From NCBI GenBank assembly GCA_947630745.1, contig CANRIT010000003.1, positions 1-55,502 of the forward strand: 55,502 nt of DNA, given 5' to 3'. The DNA comes from an uncultured Clostridia bacterium. GTDB taxonomy: Bacteria > Bacillota > Clostridia > Christensenellales > UBA1242. Shown here one piece after another: positions 48,110 to 55,439 of this stretch. Position 1 is the stretch's first letter; each line of letters opens with the position of its first letter. The notes beneath the pieces were generated by a model, which saw only the letters and a program-made list of their open reading frames with translations, was not told the origin of the DNA and did not search any database. Made by a program: the position numbers and the translations under genes.

Positions 48110-49285
48110 CTAACTAATATAATCCTTTGCAAACGAAATTACATTTTCCCCAAATTTTTCTTTCAACTGGTCAATTGCAAGGCACAGATTTTCATTCTTT
48201 TGGTTTTTAAACAGATTAATTTGTTCTTTTTCTTGCTTAGTTATAAGGTTGTTTACACTTATCCTAAGCGCGCGTACGGGTGCAAATTTCCCGCCCGTCA
48301 GTTCAACAAAAATTTTGTACGCCAAATTATAAATATCTTGCTCATTGCTAAAATAAAAACTTTGGCTATGCTGCGCGCTAAGGTAACTAAAATCGGCAAA
48401 TTTAATCCCCAAATGCAGCGTTTTCCCTGCAAACCCATGCGCCCGCATCCGCTTTGACACCTTAACAGCCAAGTCGTGCAAAAAATTTTTAATTTCTTCA
48501 GCATCCACCATGTCCCGCACAGCAGTTGCACCATTTCCCACACTTTTTGTGTCTTCATCGCGCGGGGTAATCAGCACATCGTCATCAATCCCGCTAACCG
48601 CATTGTGCATATACACTCCAACCACCCCAAAATGTTTGCGCAAAAATTCAGGATTTAATAGGTACAAATCGTACAGCGTGTTAACATTCATAGCCCGCAA
48701 CTTTTTTGCCGTGTGCCGCCCAATCATAATCATGTCCTCAATTTTAAGCTTTTTAATTATATCAATGTGGTTTTTTCTATTAATTTCGGTAAGCCCCATC
48801 GGCTTTTTCATGTCGCTGCCCAGTTTTGCCAGCGTCTTACCCCAACTAACCCCAATTGACACGGTCAGACCAAGTTCATCAAACACTTCGCGCTGTATCC
48901 GCTTTGCCAACTCAACCGCGCTGCATCCAAAAAATTTTAGGCTGGCAGTAACATCCAACCAGCATTCGTCAATGCCAAATGGCTCAATAATGTCGGTGTA
49001 TCTGTAATATATTTCATGCGCCCGCTGGCTTATTTCAGCGTACTTTTCAAAGTGCGGCGCCACAGTTATAAGGGTGGGGCATTTCTGCTTTGCCTCCCAA
49101 ATAGCCTCGCCAGTTTTAACCCCGTACACCTTTGCCAGATAGTTTTTTGCCAAAATTATCCCCGTGCGCTTGTTTGGGTCGCCCGCCACCGCCACCGCGT
49201 AGTTTTTAAGGCTGGGATTTGTTAAACATTCAACCGACGCATAAAAATTATTCATATCCACATGTAAAATCGCTCTATCCTTCAT
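48110..49285 (-). CDS. dinB: DNA polymerase IV (Y-family translesion polymerase)
   Basis: About 391 aa from the ATG at 49285; the longer frame to 49303 is upstream of the predicted start site. AILHVDMNNFYASVECL (first metal Asp), YAVAVAGDPNKRTGI, GIDECWLDVTASL (catalytic Asp-Glu, with Gly in place of the usual Ser), SIGVSWGKTLAKLGSDMKKP, then a little-finger domain. A C-terminal QxxLF-like clamp motif is not obvious. Role: error-prone synthesis past lesions. Regulated by LexA: one box fills the promoter spacer and a second lies behind it. Confidence 0.96.
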   Translation of the reverse strand: MKDRAILHVDMNNFYASVECLTNPSLKNYAVAVAGDPNKRTGIILAKNYLAKVYGVKTGEAIWEAKQKCPTLITVAPHFEKYAEISQRAHEIYYRYTDIIEPFGIDECWLDVTASLKFFGCSAVELAKRIQREVFDELGLTVSIGVSWGKTLAKLGSDMKKPMGLTEINRKNHIDIIKKLKIEDMIMIGRHTAKKLRAMNVNTLYDLYLLNPEFLRKHFGVVGVYMHNAVSGIDDDVLITPRDEDTKSVGNGATAVRDMVDAEEIKNFLHDLAVKVSKRMRAHGFAGKTLHLGIKFADFSYLSAQHSQSFYFSNEQDIYNLAYKIFVELTGGKFAPVRALRISVNNLITKQEKEQINLFKNQKNENLCLAIDQLKEKFGENVISFAKDYIS

Positions 49286-49291
49286 ACCACC

Positions 49292-49320
49292 ATTATAGAA
49301 CATTTGTTCGATAAAGTCAA
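49292..49320 (-). promoter_or_regulatory. dinB promoter, predicted leaderless and LexA-controlled
   Basis: Minus strand: TTGACT (49320-49315), 17-bp spacer, TATAAT (49297-49292), six bases, ATG at 49285. A LexA box occupies the spacer next to TATAAT. Confidence 0.85.
49298..49309. promoter_or_regulatory. LexA (SOS) box 1
   Basis: GAACATTTGTTC, a perfect match to the Gram-positive GAAC-N4-GTTC box, between -35 and -10 of dinB, where repressor would block polymerase directly. Confidence 0.9.
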
Positions 49321-49328
49321 CTCTTTTA

Positions 49329-49340
49329 GAACATTTGTTC
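49329..49340. promoter_or_regulatory. LexA (SOS) box 2
   Basis: A second identical GAACATTTGTTC exactly 31 bp from box 1, within a 20-nt direct repeat (TAGAACATTTGTTCGATAAA). It lies upstream of the dinB -35 and could also control rightward transcription. Confidence 0.9.
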
Positions 49341-49366
49341 GATAAAATTTATAAATTGCCACAGTA

Positions 49367-49444
49367 ATGGCAACAAAAAAACCAAACGGAGTGTACGATT
49401 TGGATAGCATTTTTGATGAATACTTAAAGTTTCATTTTAACTAA
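49367..49444 (+). CDS. Possible 25-aa small ORF divergent from dinB
   Basis: ATG at 49367, TAA at 49442: 25 residues, MATKKPNGVYDLDSIF and then DEYLKFHFN. It begins 27 bp from LexA box 2 on the other strand, so it could be SOS-induced. TATAAA at 49350 could be a -10, but there is no good -35 or SD. Could be chance or a gene remnant. Confidence 0.3.
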   Translation: MATKKPNGVYDLDSIFDEYLKFHFN

Positions 49445-49480
49445 ATCACATAACAATTTAATTAAAATAAATATAATCTA

Positions 49481-49509
49481 TTGCCATAAAAGTAAATTTA
49501 TGGTATAAT
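49481..49509 (+). promoter_or_regulatory. Promoter of engB/ysxC
   Basis: TTGCCA (49481-49486), 17-bp spacer, TATAAT (49504-49509), short leader with AGGA, ATG at 49527. Confidence 0.7.
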
Positions 49510-49526
49510 TATACTAGGAATTAGAT

Positions 49527-50108
49527 ATGAGATTTATAAACGCGAAATTTGTTAAAAGCGCAACTAAGGTGGGCGAGTTTGTAAACGACGAGTTGCCGCA
49601 AGTGGCAATTGTTGGGCGCAGTAATGTGGGCAAATCCAGTTTGATAAACATGCTTACAAACAACAGTAAACTTGCCAAAACCAGCCGCACACCCGGCCGC
49701 ACGCGCTTGGTCAACTATTTTAATATTAACAACCAATTTTATTTGGTGGACCTGCCCGGCTATGGCTTTAATCAGGCGGGTAGGACAATTGCATCTGGTT
49801 GGGATAAAATTATGGATGACTATTTTTCATCTAACCATACGCTTAAACTTGTGCTGCTGTTGTTGGATTGCCGCATTGGTGCTACTGCGCTTGACAAACT
49901 TATGTTAGACTACCTTGCTGAGCATGATTATCCCGCGCTTATAGTTCTAACCAAAACGGACAAAATAAGCAAAAGCGAATTAAACGCACAAATTCAAAAA
50001 ATCTCAGCCGACATCCGCTACGCTAAAAACCGCATTGTATCCACCTCTGCAAGCAAAAAACAAGGGGTAGAAAATGTTGCCACCGCGCTTGATGAATTTT
50101 TAAAATAG
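49527..50108 (+). CDS. ysxC: Ribosome-biogenesis GTPase EngB/YsxC
   Basis: 193 aa, single G domain. VAIVGRSNVGKSSLINML (G1), TPGRTRLVNYFN (G2), LVDLPGYGF (G3), LTKTDKIS (G4). Family role: essential GTPase for late 50S assembly. In Bacillus it follows lonA; here it stands alone and is followed by rnc, another RNA-processing gene, with a separate promoter. Confidence 0.96.
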   Translation: MRFINAKFVKSATKVGEFVNDELPQVAIVGRSNVGKSSLINMLTNNSKLAKTSRTPGRTRLVNYFNINNQFYLVDLPGYGFNQAGRTIASGWDKIMDDYFSSNHTLKLVLLLLDCRIGATALDKLMLDYLAEHDYPALIVLTKTDKISKSELNAQIQKISADIRYAKNRIVSTSASKKQGVENVATALDEFLK

Positions 50109-50194
50109 ATGTTGAAATTTGGTTAAAATTTTTGCAAAAATACAATAATTTTTTAAATTTGTGTGCGCAAAACCAAAAAGCGAACAAAAATATT

Positions 50195-50222
50195 TTGAAA
50201 AAACAAACAAAATTGATATAAT
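50195..50222 (+). promoter_or_regulatory. Promoter giving a predicted leaderless mRNA (rnc)
   Basis: TTGAAA (50195-50200), 16-bp spacer, TATAAT (50217-50222), six bases, ATG at 50229. Confidence 0.75.
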
Positions 50223-50228
50223 TTTTAT

Positions 50229-50882
50229 ATGAAAAATAATTTTTTGCAGTTATTTGAAAAATGTGATGACAAGTTAAAGCAACGCGCTTTTACTCATTCT
50301 TCGTACGCGTACGACCACAAAACGGAAAGTAACGAGCGGTTGGAATTTTTGGGTGACAGCGTGTTGTCCACAATAGTTAGTGACTTTTTGTTTAAACACT
50401 ACCACAAAACAGAAGGCAAAATGTCTAAACTTCGCGCCAACTTTGTCTGCACGGAAAGTTTGGCTGAACTTGCCAAATCGCTAGAAATTGAACCGCGCTT
50501 GATGCTTGGCAAAAGTTTTAAGGGCAAAAAGGTTAGCGATTCCATTTTGGCAGACACAATTGAGAGTATGATCGCAGCGATGTATTTAACTTTTGGCTTG
50601 CCTTCCATTTCGTCCGCCGTGTTGGATGCGCTTAAAATTAAGGAAAAAATTAAGTCGGGCGTAAAGCTTAATGACTACAAATCCACCTTGCAAGAATATT
50701 GCCAAAACAACAAACTTAAACTAGCTTACAAGGCGGACACATATCTAACCAAGGGCGGGCAGGAAAATTTCCGTTCAGCCGCTATTATAGACGGCAAATT
50801 TGTGGCATATGGTCAAGGTTCAACCAAGCGCGAAGCCGAACAAAACGCCGCACATCTTGCGCTTGAAAAATTGAAGAAGTAA
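50229..50882 (+). CDS. rnc: Ribonuclease III
   Basis: 217 aa. The nuclease signature ERLEFLGDSVLSTIVSDFLF, then LADTIESMIAAMYLTFG with the second acidic cluster, and a C-terminal dsRNA-binding domain (DYKSTLQEYCQNNKLKLAY to GSTKREAEQNAAHLALEKL). Cleaves double-stranded precursors of rRNA and mRNA. In Firmicutes rnc usually precedes smc and ftsY; here it is followed by a PH-domain gene. No SD; leaderless candidate. Confidence 0.97.
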   Translation: MKNNFLQLFEKCDDKLKQRAFTHSSYAYDHKTESNERLEFLGDSVLSTIVSDFLFKHYHKTEGKMSKLRANFVCTESLAELAKSLEIEPRLMLGKSFKGKKVSDSILADTIESMIAAMYLTFGLPSISSAVLDALKIKEKIKSGVKLNDYKSTLQEYCQNNKLKLAYKADTYLTKGGQENFRSAAIIDGKFVAYGQGSTKREAEQNAAHLALEKLKK

Positions 50883-51018
50883 CTCAAATTTGCATAATTT
50901 TAAAAAAATCTTAAAAAATCAAAAAAATCACAGAATTTCACTTTTTTAACTAAAAATTAAAAAAATTATTAAAAACATATTTAAATTGTAATCATTATTG
51001 CGGATATTGTTAATTTTC

Positions 51019-51047
51019 TTGACAAAGCATATTAAATGTGCTAAAAT
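51019..51047 (+). promoter_or_regulatory. Promoter of the PH-domain gene
   Basis: TTGACA (51019-51024), 17-bp spacer, TAAAAT (51042-51047), then AGGAGG before the ATG at 51071. Confidence 0.8.
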
Positions 51048-51070
51048 TTATATTAATAGTAGGAGGATTT

Positions 51071-51622
51071 ATGGATAGCGAATTGTTTAAAATGGTGCTG
51101 GGTGAAGATGAGCAGATTTTAAAAACCTATCGTCCAAACAAATTCAGGGCGTTTTTCACGCAAATTTTGGGCTGGGCAATATTTATTATCATTGGCATAG
51201 TTATGGTTGCATGCACTTATGCCAGCAAAGCAACAGACGGCTCGGATAAGGCAGCATCAATAGTATATCTTGTTGTCTTTGTTGCCATTGCCGCAATATC
51301 TTTAATTTTAACCGCGCTGTGGTGCAACAAAACGGTGTACGCAATCACAAACAAACGTGTGCTTATCCGTACTGGCCGCATTGGGGTAGACTACAAAAGC
51401 CTAGACTTCACCATGCTTGGTGCAGTTACTGTAAATGTAAGTTGGATTGACAAAATTTTGCGCAAAAACACGGGTGTAATCCAATTTGGTAGCATGTCCA
51501 GTCCGCTTGTTGGCGCAGCAGCCAGCCGCTTTGCTTACCTTTACATTAAACAACCTTACGATGTTTACAAAGAGGTTAAAGCCATAATTGACGGCGCAAA
51601 AAACACTACAAAAGAGCAATAA
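51071..51622 (+). CDS. Membrane protein with bacterial PH domain (YdbS-like)
   Basis: 183 aa from the ATG at 51071. A short soluble start (GEDEQILKTYRPNKFRAF), two membrane helices (ILGWAIFIIIGIVMVAC; IVYLVVFVAIAAISLILTAL) and a bPH_2-type domain: YAITNKRVLIRTGRIGVDYK, then DKILRKNTGVIQFGS. Family function poorly known, probably membrane-associated stress or secretion roles. Own promoter and strong ribosome binding site. Confidence 0.85.
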   Translation: MDSELFKMVLGEDEQILKTYRPNKFRAFFTQILGWAIFIIIGIVMVACTYASKATDGSDKAASIVYLVVFVAIAAISLILTALWCNKTVYAITNKRVLIRTGRIGVDYKSLDFTMLGAVTVNVSWIDKILRKNTGVIQFGSMSSPLVGAAASRFAYLYIKQPYDVYKEVKAIIDGAKNTTKEQ

Positions 51623-51637
51623 AATTTTTAAAATTTG

Positions 51638-51665
51638 TTGACAAAAAAATTTTTTGTGATATAAT
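51638..51665 (+). promoter_or_regulatory. Promoter of rpoZ-priA
   Basis: TTGACA (51638-51643), 16-bp spacer, TATAAT (51660-51665), then TAAGGAG before the ATG at 51693. Confidence 0.8.
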
Positions 51666-51692
51666 ATAAAGGATTTAATTTAAGGAGTTTTT

Positions 51693-51908
51693 ATGGTAGC
51701 ACAACAAATTACGCTATTTACACCACCAATTGATATGTTAGTTCAAAAAGCAGGTTGCCGCTATGCGGTTGCAATCATTGTTGGCTCACGCGCCAAGGAT
51801 TTGGAAAACAAAATCCCAGCAATGTTAAACGGCAGCGCAAACATGGCAATTGACTACGCTGCAAATGAGTTGCTTCGTGGCGATATAATTGGGGTTAAGT
51901 CCAAATAA
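51693..51908 (+). CDS. rpoZ: RNA polymerase omega subunit
   Basis: 71 aa. FTPPIDMLVQKAGCRYAVAI and VGSRAKDLENK, followed by AIDYAANELLRGDI, is the omega core (folds on the beta' C-terminus and helps assembly). The usual gmk upstream is absent in this window. The stop overlaps the priA start (TAATG), giving coupling. The order rpoZ-(coaBC)-priA-def is classical in Firmicutes; coaBC is missing here. Confidence 0.92.
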   Translation: MVAQQITLFTPPIDMLVQKAGCRYAVAIIVGSRAKDLENKIPAMLNGSANMAIDYAANELLRGDIIGVKSK

Positions 51909-54085
51909 TGTACGCACAAGTTGTTGTGGATATATCCAATGATGCAGTGGATAGAGTTTTTGATTACACTGCCATAGAAAACACACAACTTGGCATGCGT
52001 GTGCTTGTTCCTTTTGCGGGAAGAAAGGTGCTTGGTTATGTGGTAGGCATGTCACAAACCAGCGCGTTTGACCCGTCTAAAATCAAACCAATCATAAAAA
52101 ATTTGGAAAGTGTGCCAAAACTTAAACCAGAAATTTTAAAACTGGTAGACTTTATGGCAGCACACTTTTTTTTGCGTTTAAGCGACTGCATAAAGTTGGT
52201 AATTCCATCCTGTGTGCGGCTGGATACTCAAAAGGAAAAGTTTAATTTTTCACTTCAACTTTTGTCCGATTTAGACACTGCAATAAACATCATCGGCAAG
52301 CGGGCAAAAAGCCAACTTGCTGCGGTAAGTTTTTTAAGCGAGCAAGGCGAAGTTGACTATACAAAACTTGTCAACCTTTTTGGCAGAACGGCGGTTAACA
52401 CGCTTATTCAAAAGGGCGTGGTTATAAAAAACAGCAATCGGCAAATGCGCGCGCCCGACTTTGATAGTGAAAAGGTGGAAAAACACACGCTTACCCCTTC
52501 GCAAGCGCAAGCGGTAAGCACAATCACGGATAAAAACGCCACATTTTTATTGCAAGGGGTTACGGGCAGCGGCAAAACCGAAGTGTATATGTCGATTATA
52601 GAAAACGCGCTTAAACAAAACAAAACCGCCATTATGCTTGTGCCAGAAATCAGCCTTACCCCGCAGATGATGCAACGCTTTAACAACCGCTTCCCCGGGC
52701 TGGTGGCGGTGCTGCACAGCGGGCTTAGTGAAGGCGAACGCTTTGACGAGTGGGATAGGATTTTTTCGGGCGAGGCGCGTGTGGTGCTGGGTGCGCGTTC
52801 GGCTGTGTTTGCCCCAGTTGAAAATGTGGGCGTAATTATTATTGACGAAGAGCATGACGGCTCGTATGTAAGTGAAACCAATCCGCGCTACATAACACAC
52901 GACATTGCAATTTGGCGTGCGCGCTACAATATGTGTCCGCTTATTTTGGGCAGTGCTACCCCAAGTTTGGAAAGTTTTAAAAAGGCGCAGTCGGGCGAAT
53001 ACACGCTTGTAACTTTGCCAAATCGCATATCGGGCAACATAATGCCGCCAATTGAAATTATTGATATGTTGGGCGAGGTTATGGACGGCAACACCACTCC
53101 ATACAGCCGCAAACTTTTAAACGGGCTAACCAACTGCATAAACAACAAAAAACAAGCAATTTTGTTTATAAATAGGCGCGGCTTTGCCTCGTTTATGATT
53201 TGCCGCAAGTGTGGCTATCGCGCAAAATGTGACGATTGCGAGGTCAGCCTTGTCTATCACAAAGAAGATAACGAACTTAAATGCCATTTCTGTGGCAAAC
53301 GCTATCGCGCGCTTACAAATTGTCCAAACTGCAACAGTACGGATATAAAATATGGCGCACTTGGCACCGAACGCGTGTGCAACGACCTTAAAAAATTGTA
53401 CCCAAATGTGCCAATTTTTCGCATGGATAACGACACTACACGCGGCAAAAACGGGCATAAAAACATACTAAGCCAGTTTGCCGCCAGCACGCCAAGCATT
53501 TTGGTCGGTACGCAGATGATTGCCAAGGGGCACGACTATCCAAATGTGGCATTTGTGGGCATTTTGGACGCTGATGTAAGCTTGTACAACAGCGACTATA
53601 AGTCCAACGAACGCACCTTCCAACTTGTTACGCAGGTGGCGGGCAGGGCAGGAAGAAAAAACAATGACGGTTATGTTGTGCTGCAAACCTACGCACCAAA
53701 ACATTATGTGTATAGGTTTGCGTCAAATTACGATTATTTAGGCTTTTATGATAAGGAAATTAATCTAAGAAAAACCACAAATTTTCCGCCTTTTACCAAC
53801 ATTTTGCGCATACTAGTTTCAAGCGAAAGCGACAACCGCGCCATAGAAGTTACCAAAAAATTGTTTGACCTTACAAAGACGCTAAAAAGCAAATATCCAA
53901 ACCAAATAATCTTTCTTCAAGCCATGCCAAGCCCGGTTAAACGCATCCAAAAAAAATACCGCTACCAAATTTTAACCCGCTATCAGCCAAACGAACAAAT
54001 CACGGCGGATTTTTACAAAATTTGCGATGTAATAGAAAAGGATGTTTCCATTTTTATCGAACTTAATCCAAACAATTTAAGGTAA
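51908..54085 (+). CDS. priA: Primosomal protein N' (PriA helicase)
   Basis: 725 aa. The 3'-end-binding N-terminus (AQVVVDISNDAVDRVFDYTA), helicase core Walker A GVTGSGKTEVY, DEEH box (IIIDEEHDGSY), GSATPSLESF, zinc-binding cysteines CRKCGYRAKCDDCEVSL and CHFCGKRYRALTNCPNC, and the RecA-like second lobe (VGTQMIAKGHDYPNV; QVAGRAGR). Role: restarts collapsed forks by loading the replicative helicase. Coupled to rpoZ; def begins 1.35 kb downstream with two unknown genes inserted. Confidence 0.97.
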   Translation: MYAQVVVDISNDAVDRVFDYTAIENTQLGMRVLVPFAGRKVLGYVVGMSQTSAFDPSKIKPIIKNLESVPKLKPEILKLVDFMAAHFFLRLSDCIKLVIPSCVRLDTQKEKFNFSLQLLSDLDTAINIIGKRAKSQLAAVSFLSEQGEVDYTKLVNLFGRTAVNTLIQKGVVIKNSNRQMRAPDFDSEKVEKHTLTPSQAQAVSTITDKNATFLLQGVTGSGKTEVYMSIIENALKQNKTAIMLVPEISLTPQMMQRFNNRFPGLVAVLHSGLSEGERFDEWDRIFSGEARVVLGARSAVFAPVENVGVIIIDEEHDGSYVSETNPRYITHDIAIWRARYNMCPLILGSATPSLESFKKAQSGEYTLVTLPNRISGNIMPPIEIIDMLGEVMDGNTTPYSRKLLNGLTNCINNKKQAILFINRRGFASFMICRKCGYRAKCDDCEVSLVYHKEDNELKCHFCGKRYRALTNCPNCNSTDIKYGALGTERVCNDLKKLYPNVPIFRMDNDTTRGKNGHKNILSQFAASTPSILVGTQMIAKGHDYPNVAFVGILDADVSLYNSDYKSNERTFQLVTQVAGRAGRKNNDGYVVLQTYAPKHYVYRFASNYDYLGFYDKEINLRKTTNFPPFTNILRILVSSESDNRAIEVTKKLFDLTKTLKSKYPNQIIFLQAMPSPVKRIQKKYRYQILTRYQPNEQITADFYKICDVIEKDVSIFIELNPNNLR

Positions 54086-54089
54086 ATGT

Positions 54090-54118
54090 TTGACTAAAAA
54101 ATTTTGTGTTGTTATAAT
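54090..54118 (+). promoter_or_regulatory. Promoter of the 106-aa gene
   Basis: TTGACT (54090-54095), 17-bp spacer, TATAAT (54113-54118), then AGAGGTAGT before the ATG at 54134. Confidence 0.8.
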
Positions 54119-54133
54119 ATCTATAGAGGTAGT

Positions 54134-54454
54134 ATGAAAAAACCAGTTGAAGATAATTTAAACGAAAAAATTGAACAAGAGTTTAAAAAAATCAAAAAAA
54201 ATCTCAATTTTTACCACGCACTGATGAAAGATGACCTTCCAATATCCGACCATAAAGAGATTTTGGATGTTTTGCAGTATGTAAATTTAACCGATGAAGA
54301 AATTAAGCAAGAATTAAAACAAACTCTTTCGCTGCAAAGCGCCTCGCACTCAACTACCAAGCGCAAAAAGGCAAACAAAAAAACCAGTTTCTTTGCCCGC
54401 ATAGGCAAACGCGTAAAACAAAAAAAAGTAAAACCACAGGAATTAGAACTTTAA
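54134..54454 (+). CDS. Hypothetical small charged protein
   Basis: 106 aa from the ATG at 54134. An acidic-basic helical start (EDNLNEKIEQEFKKIKKNLN), DDLPISDHKEILDVLQYV, and a Lys/Arg-rich C-terminus (TTKRKKANKKTSFFARIGKR). No membrane helix. Possibly nucleic-acid binding because of the basic tail (inference). Own promoter and terminator, between priA and def. Confidence 0.6.
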   Translation: MKKPVEDNLNEKIEQEFKKIKKNLNFYHALMKDDLPISDHKEILDVLQYVNLTDEEIKQELKQTLSLQSASHSTTKRKKANKKTSFFARIGKRVKQKKVKPQELEL

Positions 54455-54457
54455 TCC

Positions 54458-54482
54458 AAAAGGCACCGCGCGTGCTTTTTTG
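54458..54482 (+). terminator. Terminator of the 106-aa gene
   Basis: AAAAGGCAC/GTGCTTTTT stem with CGCGC loop and T run; nearly the same sequence recurs at 55256. Confidence 0.8.
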
Positions 54483-54545
54483 TTTGATAATGTATAAAAC
54501 TATCGACAATTCTTCAAAATTACTTTATAAAACTGATATAGATTA

Positions 54546-54574
54546 TTGACATTTATATTTATTTGCGGTATAAT
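54546..54574 (+). promoter_or_regulatory. Promoter of the 218-aa gene
   Basis: TTGACA (54546-54551), 17-bp spacer, TATAAT (54569-54574), then GTAGGAG before the ATG at 54598. Confidence 0.8.
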
Positions 54575-54597
54575 AGTTATGTATTGTAGGAGAAAAT

Positions 54598-55254
54598 ATG
54601 AAAACTTTATCAAATATATATTTTCCTAGTGAAATTGAAAAGAAATCTAAAGTTACTAATGAAATGAAAAAGAAATTTATAACAACCAAAAAAATTGAAG
54701 AGAAATATCTATCTTTACCAAGCCTAGAACTAGAAAAACAATATAAAAAGTTTGTAAATGAACGCAAAGATCTAGTGGTCGAGTTAGATAATATTAAGTA
54801 TTATCTACAAAAGAGATTATCAAAATATCACCCTCTAGGTCAATTTGATGAATTAAGTTGCAGAATTCGAGCTAATTACAATTTGAAACAAATCTCAAAA
54901 ATTAGTGCTAGAATTGCTGAACTAGATAAAATTTTGGCTTTAATGGAAACTGTAAGGTCGCATGATAATGAAGTTGAAAAAGATTTCAAACGTCTTAGTA
55001 ATGATAAATACATAGAAAATTACATATTGGTATACCTTGATGGTTTACATAGAAATGACCCTGAAAACTTCGAGCGTTCAAAGAACATGCTAAAAGATTA
55101 TAAAGATTTTATGAAAGATCCTCAAAAAGCAAAAAAAGAATTGGAAAAGATTATTGCTGATGAATATAAAGCCGCTGCTCAAGCATATTACGAAGAAGAA
55201 GCCGAACTAAACATAGAAACTGATAAAAAAGGAACTAACAACCTTGTTCATTAA
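54598..55254 (+). CDS. Hypothetical coiled-coil protein
   Basis: 218 aa, almost entirely charged helix: EEKYLSLPSLELEKQYKKFV, ISKISARIAELDKILALMET, PQKAKKELEKIIADEYKAAA. No signal or membrane segment; probably a long coiled coil. Base composition is more AT-rich and less codon-biased than priA, as in the other unknown genes with strong promoters here. Function unknown. Confidence 0.65.
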   Translation: MKTLSNIYFPSEIEKKSKVTNEMKKKFITTKKIEEKYLSLPSLELEKQYKKFVNERKDLVVELDNIKYYLQKRLSKYHPLGQFDELSCRIRANYNLKQISKISARIAELDKILALMETVRSHDNEVEKDFKRLSNDKYIENYILVYLDGLHRNDPENFERSKNMLKDYKDFMKDPQKAKKELEKIIADEYKAAAQAYYEEEAELNIETDKKGTNNLVH

Positions 55255-55255
55255 C

Positions 55256-55280
55256 AAAAGGCACCGCGTGTGCTTTTTTG
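55256..55280 (+). terminator. Terminator of the 218-aa gene
   Basis: AAAAGGCAC/GTGCTTTTTT stem, CGCGT loop. Confidence 0.8.
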
Positions 55281-55302
55281 TTTTGTAATTTTACAAAAAC
55301 GC

Positions 55303-55331
55303 TTGAAATGTTTGTAAGGTTGTGATATAAT
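55303..55331 (+). promoter_or_regulatory. Promoter of def with a ~100-nt leader
   Basis: TTGAAA (55303-55308), 17-bp spacer, TATAAT (55326-55331). The def ATG is at 55440 after AAGGAGAAG, so the leader is about 100 nt; I see no clear riboswitch or attenuator in it. Confidence 0.65.
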
Positions 55332-55439
55332 AAAAAGGTTAAAAGTTTTAGGCTTATCAAAACAAAAATATTATTATAATTTTTGTATTGGCAGACTTAA
55401 AAAGTAAATAGATTTTTTAAATATTTAAAAGGAGAAGTT

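Noticed and set aside
54458..55280. Repeated transposon ends around the 218-aa gene
   Set aside because: The similar sequences at both sides are both good terminators (hairpin plus T run), which explains the likeness.
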